Shown here: piece by piece, positions 13,268 to 20,310 of the stretch
Position numbering within the stretch: position 1 is the stretch's first letter
Layout of the letters: each line of letters opens with the position of its first letter
From: JAZDEU01 sp043808545
GTDB lineage: Bacteria; Patescibacteriota; Patescibacteriia; JAZDEU01
Reading direction: 5' to 3'
Length of the DNA stretch: 25,293 bases
Assembly: GCA_043808545.1 (NCBI GenBank)
Contig: JAZDEU010000042.1
Location: 1 to 25,293 of the forward strand
Program-made: the position numbers and the translations under genes
The notes under the pieces: model-generated
What the model saw: only the letters and a program-made list of their open reading frames with translations
What the model was told of the DNA's origin: nothing
Database searches by the model: none

Positions 13268-14833
13268 TTATAAAATTAAACTTTTACCCGTCATCTCCTC
13301 GGGCTTTTTTATTTTCATAATATCCAAAATAGTAGGAGAAACATCTCCTAAAACTCCTTTCTTGAGCTTTATGCCTTTCAAGCTATTATTTACTATTATA
13401 AAAGGCACGGGATTTCTTGAATGTTTTGTGTCTATTTCCCCAGTTTTTAGATTTATCATTTCCTCTATATTCCCGTGATCAGCTGTAATTACAACTGTTC
13501 CATTAATTTTTAAAACATCTTTTACTAGCATACTTACCGCTTTATCAACAAACTCTACCGCTTTTATTCCCGCTTTTAAATTACCAGTATGGGCGACCAT
13601 ATCAGGATTAGCAAAATTAACGCATATAAAATCATATTTATAAATTGCCTCATTTCTTAATATCTTAAGAACATCAAAAAGACTCATTTCCGGCTTTTCA
13701 TCATACGACCTCACATTAGGCGAAGGAATCATCATCCTGTCTTCTCCTCCTACAGAATCAACATATCCCCCGTTAAAAAAGTAAGTTACATGCGCGTATT
13801 TTTCATTTTCAGAAATATAAAGCTGTTTGAAATCTTTCAAAACCATTGGCAATGTATCTTCTAAATCTTTTGTCGGATATGCTGTTAATATGTCATCTAA
13901 ATCAGGTCCGAAATCAGTCATGGCGATAAATTTTAAATTTTTCAAAACTTTTTTCCGCTTAAAAGAACCTGGATTCTTTTTATTAAAATCTTTCTGAACA
14001 AATGTCTTAGTTAATTCCCTCGCCCTGTCTGACCTTAAATTAAAATATATTATTGAATCATTATCGCTGATAAGTCCTTTTTGTTTTTTATCTCTGTTTT
14101 TAAAAGTTATTACAGTGGGCTGGATAAACTCATCGCTTTCTCCTCTATTATAAGCATGTCTTATAGCAGAAATTGGATCTCTATCTTCTATCCCTTCGCC
14201 TAAGACAAGCGCGTTATAAACTTTCTCCGTGCGCTCCCATTTCTTTTTTCTATCCATAGCATAAAAACGTCCTGAAATTGTAACTATTCTGCCCATATAC
14301 TGAATCTCTTTTATTATTCTATCAATCCATTTCATACTCTCATATTGCGGCGCGTCTCTTCCATCAGTGAATAAATGCAAAAAAACATTACCTTTAAAAT
14401 TATCGCGGCATAATTTTAAAAGCGCTTCTAAATGTTCCGGAAAATAATGCGCGCTTTGGTAGCCGGAAACAAGCCCCACAAGATGGATATTTGATTTATT
14501 ATTTTCCGCATGCCTTATCGCGTCAATAAATGCGGGATTTTTAAAAAATGTTCCATCTTCTATGCTTTTATTTATTACTACAGCGTCTTGAGAAACAACG
14601 CGTCCGGCGCCTAAATTCATATGCCCAGCTTCAGAATTTCCGTCTTGTGCTTTTGGAAGCCCTACGCTAAGACCGCTCGCTTTCAGTTCAGTATAAGGAT
14701 ATTTTTTAATTAAACCATCCATAGTCGGCGTTTTTGCTAAAGTTATAGCATTGCCTCTTGAATGAGGCGCAATTCCCCACCCATCAAGAATTAAAAGGAC
14801 TATCGGGCGTTTTGGATTATTTTTAATTGTCAT
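13268..14833 (-). CDS. gpmI: 2,3-bisphosphoglycerate-independent phosphoglycerate mutase
   Basis: Interconverts 3- and 2-phosphoglycerate in glycolysis; di-Mn alkaline-phosphatase-fold enzyme. It begins PIVLLILDGWGIAPHSRGNAI; the catalytic Ser is in AQDGNSEAGHMNLGAGR (about residues 62-78). Further motifs: HLFTDGRDAPQ, SGRFYAMDRKKKWERT, RSDRARELT, NVRSYDEKPEMSLFDV, NFANPDMVAHTG, ITADHGNIEEM and HSRNPVPFI. The 521 aa are normal. The segment that usually reads G-G-V-H-S-H is SGYQSAH here, so one His of the substrate-site motif appears replaced (comparison from memory). ATG start with no Shine-Dalgarno. With pgk it covers two consecutive steps of lower glycolysis in this window. Confidence 0.96.
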   Translation of the reverse strand: MTIKNNPKRPIVLLILDGWGIAPHSRGNAITLAKTPTMDGLIKKYPYTELKASGLSVGLPKAQDGNSEAGHMNLGAGRVVSQDAVVINKSIEDGTFFKNPAFIDAIRHAENNKSNIHLVGLVSGYQSAHYFPEHLEALLKLCRDNFKGNVFLHLFTDGRDAPQYESMKWIDRIIKEIQYMGRIVTISGRFYAMDRKKKWERTEKVYNALVLGEGIEDRDPISAIRHAYNRGESDEFIQPTVITFKNRDKKQKGLISDNDSIIYFNLRSDRARELTKTFVQKDFNKKNPGSFKRKKVLKNLKFIAMTDFGPDLDDILTAYPTKDLEDTLPMVLKDFKQLYISENEKYAHVTYFFNGGYVDSVGGEDRMMIPSPNVRSYDEKPEMSLFDVLKILRNEAIYKYDFICVNFANPDMVAHTGNLKAGIKAVEFVDKAVSMLVKDVLKINGTVVITADHGNIEEMINLKTGEIDTKHSRNPVPFIIVNNSLKGIKLKKGVLGDVSPTILDIMKIKKPEEMTGKSLIL

Positions 14834-14893
14834 ATAATTAATTCAAATTTTTAATTTTTAATTTTTATTCAATTTTTAATGCTTTAATTTTTA
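14834..14893. repeat. AT word-repeat spacer overlapping the end of the WecG-Nudix gene
   Basis: Tandem aatttttaattt words, with aatttttaatgctttaattttt (14870-14893) shared with 10369-10391 and 20251-20275. The last codons of the downstream gene (GIKN, stop at 14884) are read from it. Confidence 0.5.
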
Positions 14894-16098
14894 ATTCCTA
14901 ATAATTTTTCTAACTCTCTAAAAACAATTTCCCCGACTTCTTTTCTTATAGGATGTAAATTTTCCAGCAGTTCATCAGCATTAACCCACTTATAATCTGC
15001 AAATTCCTTATTGTCTATTTTTATTTCCTCTCCGCCTAAAAATCTTACAATAAAAATATCGCTAATCTGTCCTTTAAATCCATTTTTTAATTTTATTAAA
15101 TTTCCTTGACCTCTTGGATAATTATAACTATATTTATCTTTCTTGACCAATTTTTTTATTATCTTTATATTTCTTAATCCAACTTCTTCCAATATTTCCC
15201 TCTTAACTGCATCTTCTCCGTTTTCGCCTCTTTCCATCCCTCCTTTAGGAAATTGCCAATGCATCAGATCATCAGATCTTTGGCACAATAATATCCTGTT
15301 TCCTTTCTCAATTATTACAGCCGTGACGCCTCTGCGATACTTAAAAGACATTCTTATTTTCCACTTCACAATGTGCCATGTAAAAATCAAAACAGCATTG
15401 AATATTCTTTTGGCGCGATAAAAATAATTATGAGGCGGGCGAGACGGCTGGCACATCCTGTAAAGCCATTCTATCCCAAATATACGCATGATTTTCGGCG
15501 CTCGTTTCGTTTTTTTAGTTAAAAAATCAAAAGTCCCGCCAACTCCCATTGCAACTTTTATTCCCCCCTTTTCCTTCATTCTCGCGATCAATTTTTCTTG
15601 ATGCGACGCGCCCAGTCCCGCTAAGATAATATCAGGTTTAAAATTATTAAATTTTTCCCAATCAATATCGCTACCATCCAGCTCTATCGCCTGCCCATCT
15701 ATTTTAAAGTTAGGGGTGTGTTTCAATTGATCTTTCACCTCCTCCGCATTAGACAATCCATATTTCCAAACAAAAAAATACAATGAACAACTTTTTTGTT
15801 CAGCTAATTTTAAAATGTCTTTTGTCAAATCTGATCCTGCAACCCGATAAATATTTCTGCCAAAAATCCATGCCGCAAATTTTAAACCAATCCCGTCAGG
15901 TATAGATAAATCCGCATTATTCAATATTTTTTTAAAGTCTTCATCTTTTGGCGCTTCCAGCACAAATTCAGGATTAACAGTGGTAATATAATTAAATTTA
16001 TCACCAGCAAGCCATTCGTTTATTTTTTTTAGAATATCTTCTTTTTTTATTTTATGCAGTTTTACGCCTAAAATATAGATGTAGTCAAAATTTTGCAT
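14884..16098 (-). CDS. WecG/TagA/CpsF glycosyltransferase fused to a Nudix hydrolase
   Basis: Two-domain protein of 404 aa. Residues about 1-240 form a GT26 domain (WecG/TagA, which adds ManNAc-type sugars to a lipid-linked GlcNAc): TTVNPEFVLEA, SIPDGIGLKFAAWIFG with the conserved Asp, LAGLGASHQEKLI, and GVGGTFDFLTKKTKRAPKIM followed by GIEWLYRMCQPSR. Residues about 255-404 are an RppH-like Nudix domain: GVTAVIIEKGNRILLC, HWQFPKGGMERGE, and an exact Nudix box G-x5-E-x7-REILEEVG. There is no stop between them; Met at MSFKYRRGV, the start of the Nudix part, could be an internal start. Strong Shine-Dalgarno (gggaggt) 5 nt before ATG. The Nudix half could hydrolyse a nucleotide sugar or a 5'-triphosphate; this is inference. 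Confidence 0.9.
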   Translation of the reverse strand: MQNFDYIYILGVKLHKIKKEDILKKINEWLAGDKFNYITTVNPEFVLEAPKDEDFKKILNNADLSIPDGIGLKFAAWIFGRNIYRVAGSDLTKDILKLAEQKSCSLYFFVWKYGLSNAEEVKDQLKHTPNFKIDGQAIELDGSDIDWEKFNNFKPDIILAGLGASHQEKLIARMKEKGGIKVAMGVGGTFDFLTKKTKRAPKIMRIFGIEWLYRMCQPSRPPHNYFYRAKRIFNAVLIFTWHIVKWKIRMSFKYRRGVTAVIIEKGNRILLCQRSDDLMHWQFPKGGMERGENGEDAVKREILEEVGLRNIKIIKKLVKKDKYSYNYPRGQGNLIKLKNGFKGQISDIFIVRFLGGEEIKIDNKEFADYKWVNADELLENLHPIRKEVGEIVFRELEKLLGIKN

Positions 16099-16107
16099 AA
16101 TTTACCT

Positions 16108-16193
16108 CCCACAAATCAACAAATCCTTTCACAAATTCACAAATTTAAAAAATCTAATTTGTATATTCGTGATGAGATTTGTTGATTTGTGGG
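16108..16193. repeat. Perfect 18-bp inverted repeat of acaaatc words overlapping the pgk 3' end
   Basis: cccacaaatcaacaaatc (16108-16125) is the exact reverse complement of 16176-16193; further words (cacaaattcacaaattt against aatttgtatattcgtga) extend the arms. The last 13 or so codons of pgk (SPQINKSHHEYTN, stop 16154) lie in the right arm, and the Shine-Dalgarno of the WecG-Nudix gene abuts the left arm. Confidence 0.8.
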
Positions 16194-17254
16194 CTAATAT
16201 ATTTGCGCAACTCTTTCAAGCCCACCAAATCCCCTCTTTCCAAAAACTCAAGCATTGCGCCGCCGCCGGTAGAAATAAAATCAAATTCATCAATCATCTT
16301 TAATTTATCTAATGCGGAGATAATATCTCCTCCGCCAGCCACCGCATAAGCTTTGCTATTAATAATCGCCTTCGCCACCTCTTTTGTTCCTTTTATATAT
16401 CTTTTATCCTCATATTTTCCCATCGGTCCGTTCCAAATTACTGTTTTAGCATTTCTTAAAATCCCAGTGAACACTTTTATTGTTCGCTCGCCAATATCAT
16501 ATTTTTCACTCCCAACATAATCAACAGGTAATATGATATTTTTTTTCCATAACTTTTGACTTTTGACTTTTGACTTTTGACCTTTTTTCATTTCTATCCC
16601 TAATCTTCCACCAACCAGCACATAATCAAATTTCTCGCTCATCTTTTTAATAAGCGGTAATTTCGTTTCTATTTTTGCGCCTCCCATTATTGCAACCGCC
16701 GGCCTTTTAGGATTTTTAAAACATTTAGATAAAACCTCTACTTCTTTTGCTAAATTTAATCCCGCGTAAGATGGCAAAAATTTAGTGATGCCAGCAACGG
16801 ACGCGTGTTTACGATGAGAATTAGCAAACGCGTCATTCACATAAATATTCCCCATTTCAGAAAGCGCCTTCGCAAACTTCAAATCATTATTCTCTTCCCC
16901 TTCATAAAACCTTAAATTTTCCAATAAAATAATATTTTCAGTTATAGAAAACCCCGAAAATCCACCAATTTCTAATTTCCAATTTCTAATTTCTTTTTTA
17001 ATATCTAACAATTTCCTCAATTCTTCTCTCACTGGTTTAAGAGATAACGATTCCACAACTTCTCCATTCGGCCGCCCCAAATGCCCCATTATAATAATTT
17101 TAGCACCTTTTTTATTCAAATATTGTATTGTCGGCAATAATCTTTTTAACCGAAAATCATCCGCCACTTTCCCATTTTTAATCGACACATCTAAATCTCC
17201 GCGCAATAGCACGGTTTTATTTTTTAAATTTTTTATTTGATTTATTATTTGCAT
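16154..17254 (-). CDS. pgk: Phosphoglycerate kinase (short form)
   Basis: Transfers phosphate from 1,3-bisphosphoglycerate to ADP in glycolysis. Motifs: VLLRGDLDV, IIIMGHLGRPNG, LLENLRFYEGEE, YVNDAFANSHRKHASVAGI, AIMGGAKIETKLPLI, VIWNGPMGKYE and FISTGGGAMLEFLE. At 366 aa it is shorter than the usual 390-400; the loop after LVGGRLG is reduced. It carries three repeat-derived pieces in frame: a duplicated 14-mer (16965-16992; about residues 88-97), a heptamer repeated four times (16552-16579; KSKVKSQK, about 226-235) and the inverted-repeat C-terminus. All key motifs are intact, so activity is expected. ATG start, no Shine-Dalgarno. Confidence 0.96.
   Translation of the reverse strand: MQIINQIKNLKNKTVLLRGDLDVSIKNGKVADDFRLKRLLPTIQYLNKKGAKIIIMGHLGRPNGEVVESLSLKPVREELRKLLDIKKEIRNWKLEIGGFSGFSITENIILLENLRFYEGEENNDLKFAKALSEMGNIYVNDAFANSHRKHASVAGITKFLPSYAGLNLAKEVEVLSKCFKNPKRPAVAIMGGAKIETKLPLIKKMSEKFDYVLVGGRLGIEMKKGQKSKVKSQKLWKKNIILPVDYVGSEKYDIGERTIKVFTGILRNAKTVIWNGPMGKYEDKRYIKGTKEVAKAIINSKAYAVAGGGDIISALDKLKMIDEFDFISTGGGAMLEFLERGDLVGLKELRKYISPQINKSHHEYTN
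16552..16579. repeat. Heptamer acttttg x4 inside pgk
   Basis: Four perfect tandem copies. 28 bp is not a multiple of 3, so gain or loss of a single copy would break the pgk frame. The same word (agtcaaaa) builds the intergenic inverted repeat at 9053-9170. Confidence 0.85.
16965..16992. repeat. 14-mer ccaatttctaattt x2 inside pgk
   Basis: Two perfect tandem copies, read in pgk as KEIRNWKLEIGG. The word is of the same AT-rich type as the spacer repeats. Confidence 0.8.
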
Positions 17255-17283
17255 AATAGTTAAAAATCAGCAATCGTTGTATC

Positions 17284-17907
17284 TCATATTTTAAATGCTG
17301 ATAAGCAATAATGATTTTCTCTATCAATATGAATATTAACAATATTGAAATTTGAAAAAAAATTTTTTAACTCTTTTGTTGTAAAATAATGATGCGGCAG
17401 TCCTTTTTCATGACCATCCAATGGAATATATGTATTTGGTTCAATTTCTTTAAAATTTTCACCTTGATTTTTTAATTTTGGAACTGTTATAAAAATGAAA
17501 CCATTTTTTCTAATTACTCGTTCAATTTCGCAGATAATTTTTTTGATTGTAGCAATATCTGCGTGGTGTATTACTTGAATGGAAATAATCGCGTCAAAAA
17601 AATCATCTTTCCATGGAAATTGAGAATCCATCTCTTGTTCTACTAACTCTGCGTTTAGTCCTTCATTATTAAGCCATTTTTTTGTAATTTTCAACCCTGA
17701 AGAAGAATTATCTAATCCATAAACTAAAAAACCATTTTTTGCAAGATAAATTACATGCCGACCACTTCCACTTCCCAAGTCTAAAACCTTTTTTACACCC
17801 TGCTTTTTAAGAATTTGAACAATCGTATCCATGTATTCATGCGGTTCTATAAAAACCTTTCCACTTTTTTGAAATATTTTTTCCCAAGCTTTTATAGTTT
17901 TATTCAT
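17284..17907 (-). CDS. Class I SAM-dependent methyltransferase
   Basis: 207 aa. Motif I is VLDLGSGSGRHVIYLA (about residues 41-56), followed by the acidic strand end VYGLDNSSSGL; motif II/III region is FPWKDDFFDAIISIQVIHHA and then VIRKNGFIFITVPK. This is a standard methyltransferase domain (Methyltransf_11/25 type) with a C-terminal extension containing GHEKGLPHHYFTTKELKNFF, often seen in small-molecule methyltransferases of this group. Substrate unknown. It lies 30 bp upstream of pgk on the same strand. ATG start, with a weak gggggt 8-9 nt upstream. Confidence 0.87.
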   Translation of the reverse strand: MNKTIKAWEKIFQKSGKVFIEPHEYMDTIVQILKKQGVKKVLDLGSGSGRHVIYLAKNGFLVYGLDNSSSGLKITKKWLNNEGLNAELVEQEMDSQFPWKDDFFDAIISIQVIHHADIATIKKIICEIERVIRKNGFIFITVPKLKNQGENFKEIEPNTYIPLDGHEKGLPHHYFTTKELKNFFSNFNIVNIHIDRENHYCLSAFKI

Positions 17908-17949
17908 ATTTATTTACCCCCAGGGCTATTTAATGCTAAAAATTATTTC

Positions 17950-17998
17950 GCTAAGATTAGCAAAATTAACTTTTCACAACTTTGGCTAAAATTAGCCA
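17950..17998. repeat. Two small palindromes between methyltransferase and AlbA_2 gene
   Basis: gctaagattagc at 17950-17961 and the perfect tggctaaaattagcca at 17983-17998, both using gctaa/ttagc. They follow the stop codon of the AlbA_2 gene on its strand but lack a U-run, so a terminator call is weak. Confidence 0.4.
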
Positions 17999-18005
17999 TT
18001 TTAAA

Positions 18006-19415
18006 TTAGAACCGATATACCCTGTATTTACCCTTAACCTCCCAATATCCTCCTTTATCCGGTCCGATTCTTTCTAATATTCCTTTTTCTTTTAATTTAG
18101 CGATATTATTCTCAATCGCTGTTGTACTAATTTTTATTTTTTTAGCGAGTTCGGGAATAGTTATATGCTTATCTTCTCCTATTAAATTTATTATCATCGT
18201 CTGATTTTCACCCAACTTTTCACCCAACTTTTCACCCAACTTTTCACCCAACTTTTTCTCCGAACTTTCGTCTATCAATTGTCCTACTTCTTTCTCTCCA
18301 AATACTTCAATATTTATTCCTCCCGAAGTTTGGATTATCTGTGGTTTAGGCAAACCAAAAATAACTATCTCGTCAACAGCCCTTTTTATCCCGCTGCCAT
18401 ATTTTTCAATCAACCCCGCTTCTTTAAAAATTTCCGCAATTTTTAAATTTCTAGGATTTGATTTTTCCTCGCCGTTATATAAATCTTCAATCGTTAAATC
18501 AGGCGGAAGTTTTCCGATGTTCCATAAAACTAATTTATCGCGAAAAACTTTAAACTGGGAATGAACACCGCTGCGATAATCTCTATGGACAATAGCATTA
18601 ACAACAAATTCTCTGATTGCACTTAATGGATATTGCCATCGCTCTTCCCTTTCCGGTTTTCCTGTAATAATATACTCTTTCGTGATCTGCGACATAATAA
18701 AATCCATTACTTCGTCAACTTCAGCGAATAAATCATTTTTAATGGTAATGGATTTTTTTATAACCGTATCTTTTTCAAAAAGCCCGATTTGTATCTCCGT
18801 AAAAAATAACGGCTTTTTAGAGAATAGCAATAAAGCGGCGTTAGTAACTTTTTCTCCGTATATTAAATCAAATTTTTTTAAAAAAGTCAGAGGATCTTCG
18901 TCTGTTTTTGAATCTCTTTTTTGATTAATTCTTTCTATTAAAAAATTTATTTTTTGAAAATCTAAATCAGACAGTGTCGCATTCTCGGCTAAAAACATAT
19001 CCCAGCTTTTATTTCTTACTCTTAAATATTCATCCGCTACTTCGTCAACGGTCATCAGATGGTTGCTATTTTTAACCCTTTTATAATATTTGCCCCTGAA
19101 AGACAGCGGTTTTGACGGGCATTCTGTAATAGACAAAACTATAATATTTTTCCAATCTAATTTAAGCGCCTCAATTTCAGGGATAATTTTATAATCGGTT
19201 TTTTGCTTTATCTCATTAATAATTTTTTGCAAACTTTCTTTATTTAAATTAGCGCCAATAATTTTTTTCTTGTCATTTACGCCAATAAAAACTCTGCCGC
19301 CTTTGGAATTAGAAAAGGCGACTAATGTTTCAATGGCCGAATCATTAAAACTTTCTTTAAACTCCACCTTTTCACTTTCGCCATTTTTTATAATTTTTAA
19401 AATTTCTTTCTGCAT
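18006..19415 (-). CDS. AlbA_2/Schlafen-domain putative transcriptional regulator (RecG-like helicase-related)
   Basis: 469 aa. N-terminal AlbA_2 (Schlafen-type) domain at about 8-130: ESEKVEFKESF, VAFSNSKGGRVFIGVNDK and YYKRVKNSNHLMT. The middle has a reduced GHKL-like ATPase segment typical of this family: YPLSAIREFVVNAIVHRDYRSG and LIEKYGSGIKRAVDEI. A linker has the tetrapeptide KLGE repeated four times (about 387-402). The C-terminal winged helix reads ITIPELAKKIKISTTAIENNIAKLKEKGILERIGPDKGGYW. It probably binds DNA; such proteins are often annotated as RecG-like helicases but have no helicase motifs. Many occur in mobile or defence settings; nothing here shows which. ATG start, no Shine-Dalgarno. 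Confidence 0.88.
   Translation of the reverse strand: MQKEILKIIKNGESEKVEFKESFNDSAIETLVAFSNSKGGRVFIGVNDKKKIIGANLNKESLQKIINEIKQKTDYKIIPEIEALKLDWKNIIVLSITECPSKPLSFRGKYYKRVKNSNHLMTVDEVADEYLRVRNKSWDMFLAENATLSDLDFQKINFLIERINQKRDSKTDEDPLTFLKKFDLIYGEKVTNAALLLFSKKPLFFTEIQIGLFEKDTVIKKSITIKNDLFAEVDEVMDFIMSQITKEYIITGKPEREERWQYPLSAIREFVVNAIVHRDYRSGVHSQFKVFRDKLVLWNIGKLPPDLTIEDLYNGEEKSNPRNLKIAEIFKEAGLIEKYGSGIKRAVDEIVIFGLPKPQIIQTSGGINIEVFGEKEVGQLIDESSEKKLGEKLGEKLGEKLGENQTMIINLIGEDKHITIPELAKKIKISTTAIENNIAKLKEKGILERIGPDKGGYWEVKGKYRVYRF
18209..18256. repeat. 12-bp minisatellite cacccaactttt x4
   Basis: Four perfect copies in the AlbA_2 gene, encoding KLGE units. The unit is a multiple of 3, so copy-number change would alter linker length without a frameshift. 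Confidence 0.9.
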
Positions 19416-19446
19416 ATAAATTTATAAATATTCTAATCGCCTATTC

Positions 19447-19470
19447 GGACGCGAAGCATCGCGTCCCTAC
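19447..19470. repeat. Short palindrome ggacgcgaagcatcgcgtcc
   Basis: Perfect 20-bp palindrome apart from its centre, followed by ctac. Second copy of the repeat at 3464-3491. Lies between hypA-like and the AlbA_2 gene. Confidence 0.75.
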
Positions 19471-19489
19471 AACTTTATGAACTTTACAA

Positions 19490-19732
19490 CTAATCCCCCT
19501 CTATCTCTTTCAATTCCCACCCATCCCCTTCCATTTTTTTAATTTCTACATTCACACTATCTCCCAGTAATAATTTTATATTAAATTCCAAATTTTCTGG
19601 ACTCACATCCTCATCATGCTCGCGAACGCCGCCAAGCGCTATTTTAATTTTTTTTATATTACAAATACCCTGCTTTTTAGCATATTCTTTAGCTAAATTA
19701 ACTATTTGATTGGCGAGATGCAAATCGTGCAC
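19490..19732 (-). CDS. hypA: HypA-like hydrogenase nickel-incorporation protein lacking the zinc finger
   Basis: 80 aa. It begins MHDLHLANQIVNLAKEYAKKQG; the Met-His start is the nickel-binding feature of HypA (usually M-H-E; here M-H-D). It continues with IKKIKIALGGVREHDEDVSPENLEFNIKLLLGDSVNVEIKKM, matching the HypA alpha/beta core. Standard HypA is about 113 aa with two C-x2-C pairs binding zinc; this protein has no such motif and ends shortly after GWELKEIEGD. The gene would serve NiFe-hydrogenase maturation; hydB and hydG are 9-10 kb away in the same window. Identification rests on the N-terminus and strand pattern. An inverted repeat lies upstream. Confidence 0.68.
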   Translation of the reverse strand: MHDLHLANQIVNLAKEYAKKQGICNIKKIKIALGGVREHDEDVSPENLEFNIKLLLGDSVNVEIKKMEGDGWELKEIEGD

Positions 19733-19740
19733 GAAATTAG

Positions 19741-19820
19741 TTTATAAAGTTATAAAGTCCATAAAGTTATAAAGTGTTCAGAGCCGACTTTCAACTTTAT
19801 AACTTTCAACTTTATAACTT
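19741..19820. repeat. Word-repeat inverted repeat (ttataaag) between ruvX and hypA-like
   Basis: Left arm: tataaagttataaagt words, four times. Right arm: the complement, actttataactttcaactttataactttt. The ruvX stop codon (19812) is inside the right arm. Confidence 0.75.
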
Positions 19821-20216
19821 TTCCATATATCCCCTAAGAATTTCCTCTGCCGCCTTCGCATCTTTCCACCCTTTTGTTCTGTCTTTATATAAATCATGAT
19901 ACCTTTCATCCTGCATCGCAATTTTTGAAGTAAATCTTTCATCAGCTACATCAATTTCAATATCAATATTTTTTCTTAAATACGCAATAAATTTTTCAAT
20001 TATTTCTTTTACTTCCTTTAAATTATCATGATACGGAACGCCAATAATTATTTTATCAACATCTTCCTCAGCGCAAACTTTTTTTATTTCCTCTAAAACA
20101 AAAACATCCCCTTTATTTTCTATCACGCCGAAAGGAATGACTGCTTTATCCGCAGTATCACCGACTGCGAGACCAACTCGTTTTGTTCCATAATCAATAG
20201 ATAATAGCTTCATCAA
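19812..20216 (-). CDS. ruvX: RuvX/YqgF Holliday-junction resolvase or pre-16S rRNA nuclease
   Basis: 134 aa, normal for YqgF. RNase H-like fold: LLSIDYGTKRVGLAVGD (about 4-20) holds the first catalytic Asp, followed by IIIGVPYHD, the DERFTSKIA motif (about 92-100) and DAKAAEEILRGYME with the last acidic residue. Its role is pre-16S rRNA 5' processing, and Holliday-junction resolution has been proposed. Starts MMKLL; either Met could be used. No Shine-Dalgarno. Confidence 0.93.
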   Translation of the reverse strand: MMKLLSIDYGTKRVGLAVGDTADKAVIPFGVIENKGDVFVLEEIKKVCAEEDVDKIIIGVPYHDNLKEVKEIIEKFIAYLRKNIDIEIDVADERFTSKIAMQDERYHDLYKDRTKGWKDAKAAEEILRGYMEKL

Positions 20217-20310
20217 TTTTTAATTTTTAATTTTGTAATTTTTAAATAATTTTTAATGCTCTAATTTTGAAAATTTAGGCATTATTTATAAAATTAAAAA
20301 TTTAAAAATT
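20217..20310. repeat. AT word-repeat spacer between map and ruvX
   Basis: aatttttaattttt words and a third copy of the dispersed motif, aatttttaatgctctaatttt (20251-20275), with complementary words at the other end (aaaattaaaaatttaaaaat). Non-coding. Confidence 0.5.

Noticed and set aside
18209..18256. CRISPR-like array
   Set aside because: The units are 12 bp with no spacers and lie within a coding frame; a minisatellite. No CRISPR array was seen anywhere in the window.
18006..19415. RecG helicase
   Set aside because: Only the AlbA_2 and ATPase-like segments are present; no Walker A or helicase motifs, so the frequent RecG-like label is not supported.
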